DNA from: Micrasema longulum
Taxonomy: Eukaryota; Arthropoda; Insecta; Trichoptera; Brachycentridae
Reading direction: 5' to 3'
Assembly (NCBI GenBank): GCA_022494885.1
Contig: JAGVSM010005042.1
Location: 1 to 64,000, forward strand
DNA: 64,000 nt
Part shown: positions 23,285 through 35,200 of the stretch, piece by piece
How the letters are laid out: the number at the start of each line of letters is the position of its first letter
Numbering within the stretch: position 1 is the stretch's first letter
Translations under genes and position numbers: made by a program
Notes under the pieces: generated by a model
Databases searched by the model: none
What the model saw: the letters and a program-made list of their open reading frames with translations, nothing else
Told to the model about the DNA's origin: nothing

Positions 23285-23800
23285 CAATTAATTTATTTCA
23301 AAATAAAATATACATATCAAAATAAAATTTAAGACATACATAAAAATCATAAAAAGAAAAAAAAATACATGAAAGAGACTCTTGTCAAAGTAGTAGGAGA
23401 ATCCTGCTCCGGAAAACCCCTTCGGGTACATGGAACAGATCAACATCCAGAGCGATGTTGTTCAGCATAGCGGTATCCCTTCCAACAGGCATAACCATCG
23501 GCTGGTTGGTCCTGTATATGGGAATATGAAACAATCTATGCTGACGCTGTCTTAGGTCATTATCAGGAACATACAGAATAATGCTCCTCATAATCTCAGT
23601 CATACCGCGCAACAATCTATAAAAATGTGTAGTCAAATACACATTCCTTCTAGTATCTAAACTGTTGTAGCCAAGCATACCCTGGAGAAACTCGGTCGGG
23701 TAGAGCCAAGGATAATACCCATCTCTCTAAAACTTCTACGTGTAGTTTCTGCAGTGCAGATGATACACACGTTATGTGAATGTGATACTATATATTTAAG
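23285..23800 (-). mobile_element. 5'-truncated jockey-like non-LTR retrotransposon
   Basis: The minus strand has an open stretch with LYPTEFLQGMLGYNSLDTRR, NVYLTTHFYRLLRG, LYVPDNDLRQRQHRLFHIPI and ending FRSRILLLL. It is the extreme C-terminus of a jockey-type RT protein. The stretch continues upstream of its first Met, and it lacks the catalytic RT and endonuclease domains. Confidence 0.7.
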
Positions 23801-24487
23801 ATAATAAATGGCATGTTGGACTCTTCTGACTAGCTAAATATGATTCAATTCCGAATACCTATTAGGACTACTAGACATAATGGGTCATTTCATATAGAAA
23901 TTGCTGCAACAAATTATGCCATTAATTCACTTATTTCAAGATTGTAGAGTCTAGGGAACTAGATCAGTTGTATTGACATTTTTGATACTAGCCAAATCAA
24001 GTTTTAACTTGCTTTAAAGATTTAGGATTCTGACTGCTGTTTAAATACACATTTACGTTAATTTTGAAAAAGAGAAAAAGAAACGTGTAAATAAATACAT
24101 GTTAAATCTATATACGTATGACTAGACTTTTGATTTTTATTGTTTTTTTTTTCATAGATAATTTTTTTAAAAGGTTTATTATTTAACTTTTAGTCTTCAT
24201 TATATTTTGTTTTTAAAATTGTTGCGAACCCCTGAGATCTTAGCGCGAGACAGTTTGTATTATACCTTGGATATTCAATATACATTGCAACAATACCAAC
24301 AAATTAAGAATTTATGAATGTTGCCATTTCTAATTTACTGCGTTTTTTTTATTTGCCTAAATACGTTAAGTATAATGTATCCCATAGTTTTATAATATGG
24401 TACAATGAATACAACAACTGTGTAATATGAATTCATACTATGGGTAGAAAAAACATAGAAAATTTGTTATTCTAAATGCTGCATAGT
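23801..24487. other. intronic sequence, no gene seen
   Basis: No coding or repeat signal can be supported. Confidence 0.35.
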
Positions 24488-24684
24488 TTAGTGGTTGTGT
24501 TGGTTCTTTATAAATATAACAACACCGTCAATAGAATGAAGTACCGCATTGCAACCTTTGTGTTTATGTGTAGAGCACAGCCATCTTGTCTTGCCAATTT
24601 TACTTGTAGTATTTCGGCAGAATGTGTAGTTTCCGATTTGCATCAATTCTTTACCACGTATAGATTTCACTAAATGAATATCTT
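24488..24684 (-). CDS. mod(mdg4): FLYWCH terminal exon 5 (65 residues, no tail)
   Basis: The exon starts at 24684 after TTTATTCGCAG, with two bases finishing the split codon (Glu). It reads DIHLVKSIRGKELMQIG, then N19-Y-T-F-C, W35-L-C37, C45 and H63-N-H65, with the stop immediately after the last His. The finger is complete but has no C-terminal tail at all, unlike most siblings. Isoforms using it would end in the zinc ligand. The ATG at 24706 lies in the intron side and is not the start. Confidence 0.82.
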
Positions 24685-24891
24685 CTGCGAATAAAGAAAT
24701 ACACATTATTCACTAAAGTCCATTTTATGGAGTATAATATAATAAGCCATTTTACATCAAAGTGTAAGGAACAATAAATATTAAACTTACATTATGAATC
24801 GTATTATTTTTTCCACATAATTGGTAGTTTTTCTTACATGTATTTTGTTCTTCCTGGAAATTACTTCATAAGAACGTAAAATGACGATATT

Positions 24892-25300
24892 ATCATCGAT
24901 ATACTGACAAAACCGTCTAAATGAAAAAATTTGAGAAAACAAGATAAAAATTAATGCAGTTACATAATATATGTAATTTTTTCAGCTTTACCAACTGAAA
25001 AAATCCTCTAAATCTTCCGAGGTTTAGTATCAAAGTTAGCATGCTTAAAAACTCACTCAAAGTACTTTTTTATGATCGTATTCTGGTGAAAACTATTAAT
25101 TTCATTTGTCAGATATTTTTTTCAAAATCTCAACTGTTAAAACAATTTAAAGGAAGTAAGATAGTTTTATGTGAAAGTATTATGTCCAAAATATGAATAA
25201 GGAAGACCAGAAGATACTTTTGTTGAGTTAAACATTCAAATAGATTTTTATCAAAATAGGCAATAATTATTTAGAGGGTTTTATCAATATACAGACAATA
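24892..25300. mobile_element. inverted-repeat element (short copy of 20005-21046)
   Basis: The ends are CGATATACTGACAAAACCGT and its inverse TTTAGAGGGTTTTATCAATA. The element is about 410 bp and non-coding. Confidence 0.55.
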
Positions 25301-27300
25301 TTATATATTGCTTCTTAAAAATGAAGGTATGTGTACCTTCATATCATAATATATATCAATGTATAAGAGTTAAGAACATGGAGTTTTTGTTATGGGATAA
25401 ACATCACAGGTGCATTTTTGTCAGCTAGTCATTGTCTAAATGGGAATGATAAGGTTTTAATAAAAAATACATTCATTTGGTAAATTAGCTGATTGGATTT
25501 GTATATTCGTTGAATCATATTAACGATTTGTGATTTGTACAGAAAATATGATTATAGGAGTCATTATTTAAGGGAAGATGTTTACATTTTTTAACATTTT
25601 CTGCACAATGCATTATTTACAGTGGTTTGCTACTACACCACACAAATAAACATGCGATTTAAATGTTAGTCATGGAAGATATATTGCGTTAATAAAATAA
25701 ATTTGAAGCACTTACATTTCTTTTCCAGCTTGTTTATTTACATTTCTCACTACCACAATAACACACTGTCACACTTTTAAATTTACAATTTAAACTGAAA
25801 AACTATGACATATTTGAAACCACAGCAAATAAACGTTATTAAAGGTAACATAAAAATAAAATTGAAATAAGTAAATGTCGCAATAAACTCTTCAGTGTCG
25901 ACATAACCAAACCTTTACAAAACCGAAGCACTGAACAACTCAATATCATTTGATATTTAGACAAATTTATATTCCAAAGGGATGTGCAATGTAAATAAAA
26001 ATATGCAGATACATAAAAATTGCCATTTATTATTAAAACTATAAAAAGGATATGTCAAAATAATAGCGAACTGTCTAAAGGAGATCACGACCATAGATAA
26101 TATTGTTAGACGTATAATTAGGATGGGGCTGCGTTCATTTATTACCAGTGTATAGTCGTACTAATATCTTCTGCCCGTGGCTTGACAAGATAGTGACAAT
26201 AATAAAAATACTAAAACTGACAAAAAGAACTATAAAACACAATCAATCAATAGTTCCACTACTGTTAGCTGTACACAGTAAACTGGCAAATACAGTTAGT
26301 TTTTTTTATTCTACTACGCGTTTTCCACGACAATGTTCACGTGACAAATTTTTCGAAACATAATTTAAAAATATTGTTTTCCAAAGCATTATTTCTATTT
26401 AGTTATATTTCAGTGTCTGTTAATTATCTTATTGCTCTAAACAAATTTTATGAGAATATAGGAAGAATTATGCATTTTAACAGCTTTTTTAGTTCAGCTT
26501 TGAGCTTTTAATATAGTTATCTATTTTTTTAGAACCTATTAACTATACCATTCATAAAAAAAGCGAAATTATGCTTTAAAAACATTTTGTCTAGGTGATG
26601 AAATGCTGTTTGGATGAAGGATTCATCCTAACTCACAGAAAACTGTTTTTAGTTTTGAAACAGGAAAATATAATTAATGTTTTAGTAATTGAGGGCATTA
26701 AAAATTTAATAAACTATATTATAAATTCAACGCTCTCGGTCTTTCGACAAGTTCATGGAGATATATTTTTTTGTTTCTTTAAAGGTTTCCTTTGTATTTT
26801 GTTACACCTCGAAATTAAAATCAATGTAGGAATAGAAAATATTTTCTTCCGCATAATTTATCGAATTCGACGCGTGTGCGGTGCGACGTTGAAAATTTAA
26901 AATGCATTTCAAACTTTCAAACCTCGAAATATTTCTACTAAAATATTATCTAGTTGTCTATTGTCTATGACGTCAACTAATGCTGACAAACACAGCGTTA
27001 GCAGCTCAACCGATTTTTCGGTAGATCTACTAATTTTGAGAGCAATCTACCGATTTTGATGGTAATTCTACCGATTTTCATTTTTTTTTAAATAGGCTAT
27101 GTCCGGCATGCGTACGCTTGACAAGCTTTTTGCCAAGCGGCTGCGGATCCACCTTAACAATATTACCTACTTTAAGAACGAAAAATAAATATTACAATTT
27201 TTTTGTCACTAATAAATTGTTAATACTTAGTCGAAAAAAACCATGTTAGAAAACGGGAATAAGATATTGTAGAAGGGAACAAGGTTTATAACACTACCAT
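25301..27300. other. intronic sequence, no gene seen
   Basis: A 101-residue plus-strand ORF at 26595 has no motif and random composition. 27008-27085 holds three loose repeats of CTACCGATTTT. Nothing else is recognised. Confidence 0.35.
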
Positions 27301-27313
27301 GGGACTATAATCT

Positions 27314-27985
27314 GTAGTGACCGACCGAAGTTTCGGTCAATAAAACGAGTTTCGGACAGAAATTGGCCGAAACTGCGGCCCAGCCGAAACCTGCCGTCGG
27401 CTATATCTTATGGCTCGTGCCCTGCGACCTTTAGATTAGTAATTCTATTATACCTAGCTAATAAGTTAAAGTTCATATATAATCCATTGAAGAACTGTTA
27501 CCTATATAAGGTAAGTTATAGGTATGTATTACCTACCATGTGTGACATAACGAACCAAAAAGCGCTAAAAATAATCTAATTTACTCACTATTTTGTTGTC
27601 TTTTATTTCATGGTGCACTTTATTTAACACTTTTTAATGAACTCCTAAGATTTCGTTTTTTTTTTTAAAAGAAATATTTGCGTTTTTATGATTTGCCCAA
27701 ATATTTAATTTTGAGGGCCATTTTCAACAAGTTGTAAATAACTCACTGTTAGAAAATGGGATCGAAGCTGGAGTACACTTGGATTCAAACTACGGAGCTT
27801 TGATCTGTGAGTCCGAGACCCTAGCCACAGGACCACAACCCGATTCAATATTATTCCGAACTTAATTCACTGACTTTAGATGACTCTTAACATATTTAAA
27901 TAAGTTTCGGTTTCGGTCAAAACTAAAACAGAGGGCGAAATTCTGTTTGTTTCGGCTGAAAATCTTGTTTCGGTTGGTTACTAAT
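27314..27985. mobile_element. hAT-like MITE with a nested SINE-like insert
   Basis: The ends are TAGTGACCGACCGAAGTTTC and the inverse-like GAAAC...CGGTTGGTTACTA, with internal TTTCGG/CCGAAA repeats. A second copy lies at 56847-57385. Sequence at about 27650-27870 matches the family D repeat at 18951-19150 and is absent from the second copy, so it inserted later. Confidence 0.55.
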
Positions 27986-27990
27986 ATCAG

Positions 27991-30900
27991 ACTATAATAT
28001 AAAAACTATCATGGTTATTTTTCTTTCCGACTATTTGTTTAAGCCCAGTATTTTATAGCAAATTTATTTTAATTTTATTGTCAGACACCTTTTGCATTGA
28101 CCACTTTTGATAATTATTATTGTACATTATATATATTTGCTATCTACCATTGCCAAGAAAAATAAATTAGAACAATAAGTTTTCTGCGTAATATATCGAC
28201 TGTGTGCATTTATATATAATTGTTATATCCTAATTGCACAAAACACAGCCTTTGATTTTATATCAGGTGTTCATATTTATTTTAATTTTAACTTCAACTC
28301 TTAATTTTTACTTATTCATACGTACATCTAATACCTGCATCTAATTTATTATTGTTGGTTGTGAATTTTTACACAGAAATATACATATGTTCATGGAAGC
28401 AGAGAGAGAGGGGGGGAAAGTAGAGTTGGAGCTATACAATGTCTTCTCCCTTTTATGTACTTTTTATGTTTTTTTTTGGAATTTAATTATTTTTTCCCCT
28501 CTCCTCCTGCATTCAAAATAAATTAATGTGAAATCTCTAATTAGTCTTTCTTTTTAAAATTGTTCTTTTGTACCTTGTATTTATAAAAAAGACCATAATT
28601 TCCTTAATAAATCAAATTAAATAAATATTATACTATGCTATAAAACACACTTCGCAAAATTATGTTTTCCATTTAATTTATATTTGTACTTTTAATGTTC
28701 ACTTTAAAACTGAATAAATTAACGCTATATGCAGGTATTAAAGATCCTTGAAACATCAATAATAAAGGTGAAAAAAATGTTATTTCTGTGATTCTTCAAA
28801 ACTACATAATATGTATGTGATTAAGTGTTATGGATGTACATTTTGTCTTTTTTTCTATTGCTGCATACATTAATTTTATGGCAAAGCACAAAATCCTTTT
28901 TTAACGATTTTCCTCTTTCTTCTAGTTTGAATTTACTAAATTGGCATAGATCACTGCCACAATGAAATATTATTTAGAATATATTTAGAATTTATCGAAT
29001 GAATGTAAGAAACATTTTCAAATTTTATCTATAACCCGTTAGTTTAATTTTTATCTTACAGTAATTAACATTGATATTTGTTTTTAGCTATAAGTCTGCC
29101 AAAGTACTTATTCTTTGTACTTTAAGTTTTAAATAAATAAATATTGCTTACCTATTATTTGCCTTTACTAGATCTTTACACCTACCTTCTAACCATGATT
29201 GAGTGCAGCCATCCTCAGCTCTGTGCCTCAGCTTTCCCAAGGAATACAGTCTCCTCCTTCTGCTAAGCATTTCTTTTTGAATCTTTATTAGGTACTTACA
29301 AAAATGTCTGCATTGCTTTAATAATTTTACCTAAATATTGTTTATGCCACAGAGTAAATAAATTCATTATAACTGAAGACAAAAGGTGTTATGTGACAAA
29401 AACAAAAAGCAACACCAGTACGATTATTGATAAAATAACACATTTTTTCTTTTTCAAAATCGTTTTTTTGTTACTTTTTGATGGTGTGTAAGGGCTGTAA
29501 ATAAAATCTTTATTTATGTTTTAAAAAAGTACATTTTTAAAAATTTAGGACATAAAGCCTTCATCCACTCGACAACTTTCAGATTTCTTTAAAAATGTTT
29601 ATGATTTTTTAGTGTCAAGAAAGATATACACGGAAAAACAGTAATTAAAATTACCCTTAACAGAATCGAATTTATTTGATGTGAAAAACAGTTAATTTGA
29701 TTTCTGAGCTTGTTGGATTTTGCAGATTTCAGAAATATGAGGTCGAATATTTTATATATGTAGCTACACTAAATTTCTTCGTCTAAATTCGCAAGTCTTT
29801 CTTAATATAACCACTTCACTTCAGTGTGAAAAAGAAAACATTCATACTTAGCTTCCATGGAAATGCATAATTAAAAAAAAAATGCATTTGAAAGGTCCTA
29901 TTTTGATTGAATAGACCATATTTATCTACAACTGATCGGTCTAGTACAGGTTTAAGTGTTGTTTGTAATGTTTTTGAAAAGAAGATTCTCTCTCAAAGGA
30001 CTCATTCAGTGTTCGCTATTTGGCAGATTTTTCAGCTTTTATCATTTCGAAAACGATAAGGGCAGGTCTAAAGGTCATAAAAATGTAAATAAGATGTTTT
30101 TTAAAATTAAATATTACAACCAGAATTATCTTTTTTTTTAAATAAAAGAGAATACAATTCTATAAAAAAAGGTTTCCACTTAAATATTTCAATAATTTAT
30201 TTTTTTTAAGTATTACCGAAAGCATAATTTTACGTAGAAATAAAGGAAAATTTCACAAAAATGTAAGTGATTTAAAATGCTTGTATTTCTTTTCAAAAAC
30301 AAAAAGTCAAAATTCTGCTTCGGCCACTTTCATGTTTAATTTACTATCTTCAGATAATTACTACAAATTTTAGTTCAATACTTAGTCTTTATTGAGATTC
30401 CAGATACCTATGTTAAGTCTAAATTTGAAATTTCGTAATCTGCTGGTCTAAAAGTAATTATATTTTATTTACATAAAACTTTTAAGTATATTTTTTAACA
30501 GAAAAACCTTTAAAAATTATTGTTTTTATCTAGTTTATGTTTTTTTATTACTGCGCGATTTAAAAAAAAACATTAGTTTTAAAATGGCAAAATCGTATGA
30601 TTTCCTCATTTTGCGTTCGTTTTTGCCTGAAGAGCCACTGGTCTAGATGATGAATAATTCTGCAATACTGTTCCAAAATCAGCAAGAACAATCCATTTAC
30701 AGCATAACAACCCATAAAAACATAATCAGTACCTACCTAGAATAATATGTATGTAGTGATAATTGTATTCATCTAAATTTTTGCAGGCGAGGACAGCAAA
30801 ATCATAATGGATTTCTTGAAATACTCACCAGAAAAAAAAAGTTCAGAACTGGCAAATATTGTTGATATTGATTCCTTTTTTTTATATTGTCGCAGGCTCA

Positions 30901-31290
30901 TTCATTTCATACACAATTATTATTTTACTATTTCTTGGGGCAAAATAATAATTTAAAAATGTTATACTTATAATATAAATATATGTTTATTTGATTAAAA
31001 ATTAGGAAAGAGATGAATGTTAAGTCTGTAAAGAAATATTTTGACATGCAGGTATATGACATGTGTAGTTACTATCTATGTATATTTTTAACTACTGCAT
31101 TCAAACACAATATAAATATTTAATTTAAATATGATACATAAATAACTTAAAAATATAAAAAATATTGTCTTATGACTTAAAAATAAATCAATGTAAATTT
31201 TGACACCCTAAGATTTAAAAAAAAACAAAAATAAATGGAATAATAATCTAAAATAAAGTTTATATTTGAAGCACTAACTTCGTGGTTATT
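27991..31290. other. intronic sequence, one candidate short coding stretch
   Basis: Apart from the minus-strand stretch listed at 29158-29331, there is no coding or repeat signal I can support. The 61-residue plus-strand ORF at 29956 looks random. Confidence 0.35.
29158..29331 (-). CDS. possible short coding exon, unknown product
   Basis: The minus strand has about 57 open codons from an ATTTAG|GTAAAA point to a TAA. They include KLLKQCRHFCKYLIKIQKEM, LSRRRRLYSLGKLRHRAEDG and CTQSWLEGRCKDLVKANNR. The part from 29175 to 29270 is richer in G+C than its surroundings and basic, and a possible donor (GAAG|GTAGGTG) lies inside it. There is no FLYWCH motif. It could be an exon, an old transposon fragment or chance. 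Confidence 0.25.
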
Positions 31291-31295
31291 CATTA

Positions 31296-31473
31296 TAATA
31301 AAATAAATAAAACAACTTTGTTTTTAACCACTATTTTTTAAAATAAAAAAGGAATCAATTCATTAGTTACGTAAACCTTGACGAAGAAGCTTGTTTGCTT
31401 TGAAACCGGTTGGTGGAAAAAAAAAAAAAAAAAATTAGTGGTTAAAAACAAAGTTGTTTTATTTATTTTATTG
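31296..31473. mobile_element. MITE with 35-bp inverted repeats beside the BEL insertion
   Basis: The left arm AATAAAATAAATAAAACAAC...TTTTTAACCACTA and the right arm TAGTGGTTAAAAA...GTTGTTTTATTTATTTTATT are inverse. The interior has a TTGACGAAG...GAAACCGGTTGG motif and an A-run of about 19. The BEL element inserted nine bases after the right end. Confidence 0.7.
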
Positions 31474-31482
31474 GAATAATAA

Positions 31483-32238
31483 TGTTACGGACGTCAAACG
31501 GAAAGCGGCCCTTGTAGGGACCGCCCCTGCGCTATATTAAAATGTTTAGACTTAGGGATCTCGGTATGTGTTAGAAATGAGCTGCCCCTCCAATAAAGAC
31601 TAGTATTTGTCACTTTCGGGGGTGGCCTTTTCCATACCGAGACATTTAGAATAGGCATTTAGTTACAAATTAGTTTTAAGTATATTTTTGAATGTGCATC
31701 GTTTCGCGCTGCGTTGCCGCCGCAAGAATGCCGTGAGAACTGGAGGGGGTAGTGCCTATATACGTGGAGGGAGGGAGACGGATGGAGCGGGCGTGCGGCC
31801 TTCTCTATCGCTCTCTCTCTCTCCGTGCGGCATACGACGGCTAGACCCGCTCGGCGGGGTGAATGGTGGGGCACGTAGCGCGAACGGTATATAACGTGTA
31901 CAAATGAAAATAAATGACACTTCTTCTCTGACGTTTGGCTTTTACTCATCTCTACTCGCTTCTCCCCGACCCGGCTTTCTACTCGATTCTTCTTCACTTC
32001 GCTTGACACCTTCGCTTCACCCTGGACTTGGATTTTGGACTTCTCTCCCTACGGATTCCTGACCACGGCGAACCGGCAACTTCAACCTGAAATAAGAGGC
32101 CCTTCTGAGGACATCTCCGGCCCTGACGAGTTAGACAAGATCGCCTAGCCTCCGCTGCCTTACAACCAGTGGATCGGGACGTGTGCGTTAGTGACTGCAG
32201 CGGAACCACAACACGACGCCGGTAGCGCGTTAGCTACA
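31483..32238 (+). repeat. 5' LTR of the BEL element (756 bp)
   Basis: It starts TG and ends CA. It contains a TATA box TATATAA at 31888-31894 and an AATAAA at 31909-31914, placing the R region shortly after. ORFs read from either strand of the LTR occur in both copies and are not genes. Confidence 0.92.
31888..31894 (+). promoter_or_regulatory. TATA box in the 5' LTR
   Basis: TATATAA lies in the middle of the LTR, followed closely by the AATAAA signal. The same box occurs in the 3' LTR near 38127. Confidence 0.55.
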
Positions 32239-32239
32239 T

Positions 32240-32251
32240 TGTTGGTCCTTC
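32240..32251 (+). promoter_or_regulatory. primer-binding site, probably tRNA-Tyr
   Basis: A few bases after the 5' LTR the sequence TGGTCCTTCGAG is complementary to the 3' end of insect tRNA-Tyr (…CTCGAAGGACCA) as I remember it. The match is strong for about 12 bases and then stops. The exact coordinates may shift by a few bases. Confidence 0.5.
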
Positions 32252-32296
32252 GAGAAATCCGGATCTGCTGTCGTCACACGAGTGATCATCTACCTG

Positions 32297-35200
32297 ATGC
32301 CTGCTTCTCTTCGGTCTGGAAGAAACGCCGCCATGCAGGAAGGACGCGCCGAATCCGACTCCGGTTCATCGACTTCGGCCCAGACGACAACGGAATCTAC
32401 CACCCACTCAAGAGAGATGCGAGCCATGCAGCAGCGACTGATGCAGGACATGACGGCCGGGATGGTTGAGATGTTCAAGGAAATGAGATCTCAGCTCCCG
32501 CTCATGTTGGCCGCTACTACAACCCCAGAGAAGACCACGACGCCCGCCGGAGCGAGCGCCGCGGCGGCGGCGCCTACCTGTCTACACCTTGGGTCGTTGG
32601 AAACGACCCAACCCGGGCCTGCGTACTTGGAGGAAGCCGCTGAGCCACGACCGAACGTAGCAAGCCCTGCGGACCACGCTACATTGGACCCGACGACACT
32701 CGGCTCCATGGATTCGGAGACAAGACGACTCACCGGCGAGTGGGTTGACAACCAGAACAGTGCTTCATACCCCACAGTTGACAGGATGGCCGCAGCATTC
32801 GTGAGGGCACTGAAGGACGGTGATTCGACTGGAGTGACGTCGCAGCCACGAAGTGATGACCCAAGGATGACGTCATTCATCGCGAGGCAGACTGGTGCGA
32901 GAGACCTGCCGCAGTTCTCCGGGGATCCGCGAGAGTGGCGGATTTTTAAATCGCAGTTCAACCAGTCTACGGAGATGTGCGCATTATCCAATGCAGAAAA
33001 CATCATACGGCTGCAGAGATCACTCACAGGACGGGCCAGACAGACTGTATCGGCCCTACTCGTGGACCCGGGCAGGGTTCCCGAGATCATGAAGATGTTG
33101 GAATCCGCGTTCGGACACCCTGAGCTCGTCGTGGAGACGGTCTTGGAACGGGTGCGGAGGATTCCGAAGCTGCCAGACAACGCGTCCGCGGAAGCCGTGA
33201 CGGATTACGCCGTCGCAGTGAGGAACGTCGTCGCGACCGTCGAAGGATTCGACGGTGAACACCTTTCTTCGCCGAAGCTTCTCTGGGAAATGGTAGGGAA
33301 GCTTCCCTACACGCACCGATGGATGTGGATTACGTCGCGCATCGGGACGAAGAGAAAAGCGAAGTTAAGTGAATTAGCCGACTGGCTAAAGGACGTGACG
33401 GGCGTGATACCTAACGCCGGGTGCCTCGATATCAACACAGGCCCCGTCAGGGCTGAAAGGACTCGCGCCTCTAAAGGACACGTGCTGCTGAACGTACACA
33501 GTGAAAGTGAAAAATGCGCAAAGTGCAACGGAACACACAAGCTCGACGTGTGCCGCGAATATTCGGGGCTTGGCGTGAAAGACAAGTGGGCATTTGTGCG
33601 CGATTTAAGACTGTGTTTCCTGTGCTTGGGGAAACGCTGCCGAACGTCGAAATGTCGGGCAACAAGGTGCAACATAGACGAGTGCGGAGGAAGGCACCAT
33701 CGCACACTACATACGCCGCGCGCCCAGTCGACGGATGAGAATGTGTTACACGTATCGCGGAAGGAGGGCTCGGTCGCCCTTAAAGTGTTACCTGTGACTC
33801 TCAGTGGACCGAAAGGTCGAGTAAATACATACGCGTTACTAGACGAAGGTTCAACTATCACACTCCTGGAAGAAGAGGTCGCCGACGCGATCGGAGCGCG
33901 CGGTCCACAGGCCGGTATACAAGTCACGGGTATAGCCGGAATCGCCGCGAGTGATGCGTCATCGCGACGCGTAAAAGTGATAATAAAAGGCGACGCCGGC
34001 GCTTATGAAGCGATCGCCTACACAGTTAAGACACTCAACTTGCCGACACAAAAAGTTAAAAGTTGCGACAACTCGGCGCGGGAAGTGACAGTGAGACCTA
34101 AGATGCTTATAGGCCTCGATAACGCCGAGTTAATAGTGCCGCACGGCCGGGCTGAGTTTCGAAGTGACGGCGTCATCATAAGTGATACGCCGCTTGGCCG
34201 CGTCGCGTTTGGCCGACACGTGAGTCATAACGATAATAACGCGAGTGCACCTACGGGTGAAAAATATAACGAAGATAAGTCAGTTTCTAATGGCATAGTG
34301 AAAACGGTCCTAGTGAGTGCTAAAGGACCGTCGCGTGATGACGCGCTAAGTGAATTAGTGAAATTTAACTTCAAAGTGGATTCGATCGGAATCACGACCG
34401 CGCCGCGGATATGTGCCGCAGAAAAAAGAGCGCTGGATATAATGCATAACTCCACAAAGCAGCTTCCCACAGGCCGGTGGGAAACGGGCCTGCTATGGAG
34501 TTCAGACAACGCATCGCTCCCCTACAACCGAGAAGCGGCAGAAAAACGCCTCTACTCGTTGGAAAGAAAATTAAAAAAGAACCCGGTACTTGAAGTTGCG
34601 TACCGGGCTAAAATCAGCGAGTATGAGGAAAAGGGATACGCCGTTGAGTTATCCAGGGAAGAAGAGGCACGAGAAAACCCAAGGAAATGGTTCCTGCCTC
34701 ATTTTTCGGTATGCAATCCGAACAAGGTTGGGAAAATTCGGGTTGTGTTCGACGCGGCGAGCCCTCACAGAGGTGTGTGCCTCAACGACCACTTACTGAC
34801 GGGACCGGACTTGCTCACGTCACTAGTGGGGAACATACAGAGGTTCCGAGAGGGTGGCGTAGCTATCGCCGCCGATATAAAGGAGATGTTTCTCCGCATA
34901 AAGATGACACCCGATGACACGATGTCACAGTTGTCTTTGTGGCGTCGAAAACCGAACGAAGCAGTGAGGACCTTCGCTTTCACATCCATGATGTTCGGAG
35001 CCAGGTGTTCTCCGAGCAGCGCCCAGTACGTAAGAGACCGCGTGGCCGCGGCGAATGCTGAATCATTCCCGGAAGCAGCGCGGGCTGTACACGAGAAAAT
35101 GTACATGGACGATTATTTGGACGCCGTGGATTCGACTGCGGAGGCTGCAAAATTGGTGAAAGACGTCACGGCCCTCCTGCTGACGGGGGGCTTTGAAATG

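Noticed and set aside
26595..26900. 101-residue plus-strand ORF
   Set aside because: Hydrophobic AT-rich composition, no motif and no splice context. It is probably chance.
31659..32009. ORFs on both strands within the 5' LTR (and again at 37898-38158)
   Set aside because: They recur in both LTR copies and lie in GC-rich non-coding LTR sequence. There is no protein motif.
32282..32296. Start of Gag-Pol at 32282
   Set aside because: The codon there is GTG. The first ATG in frame is at 32297.
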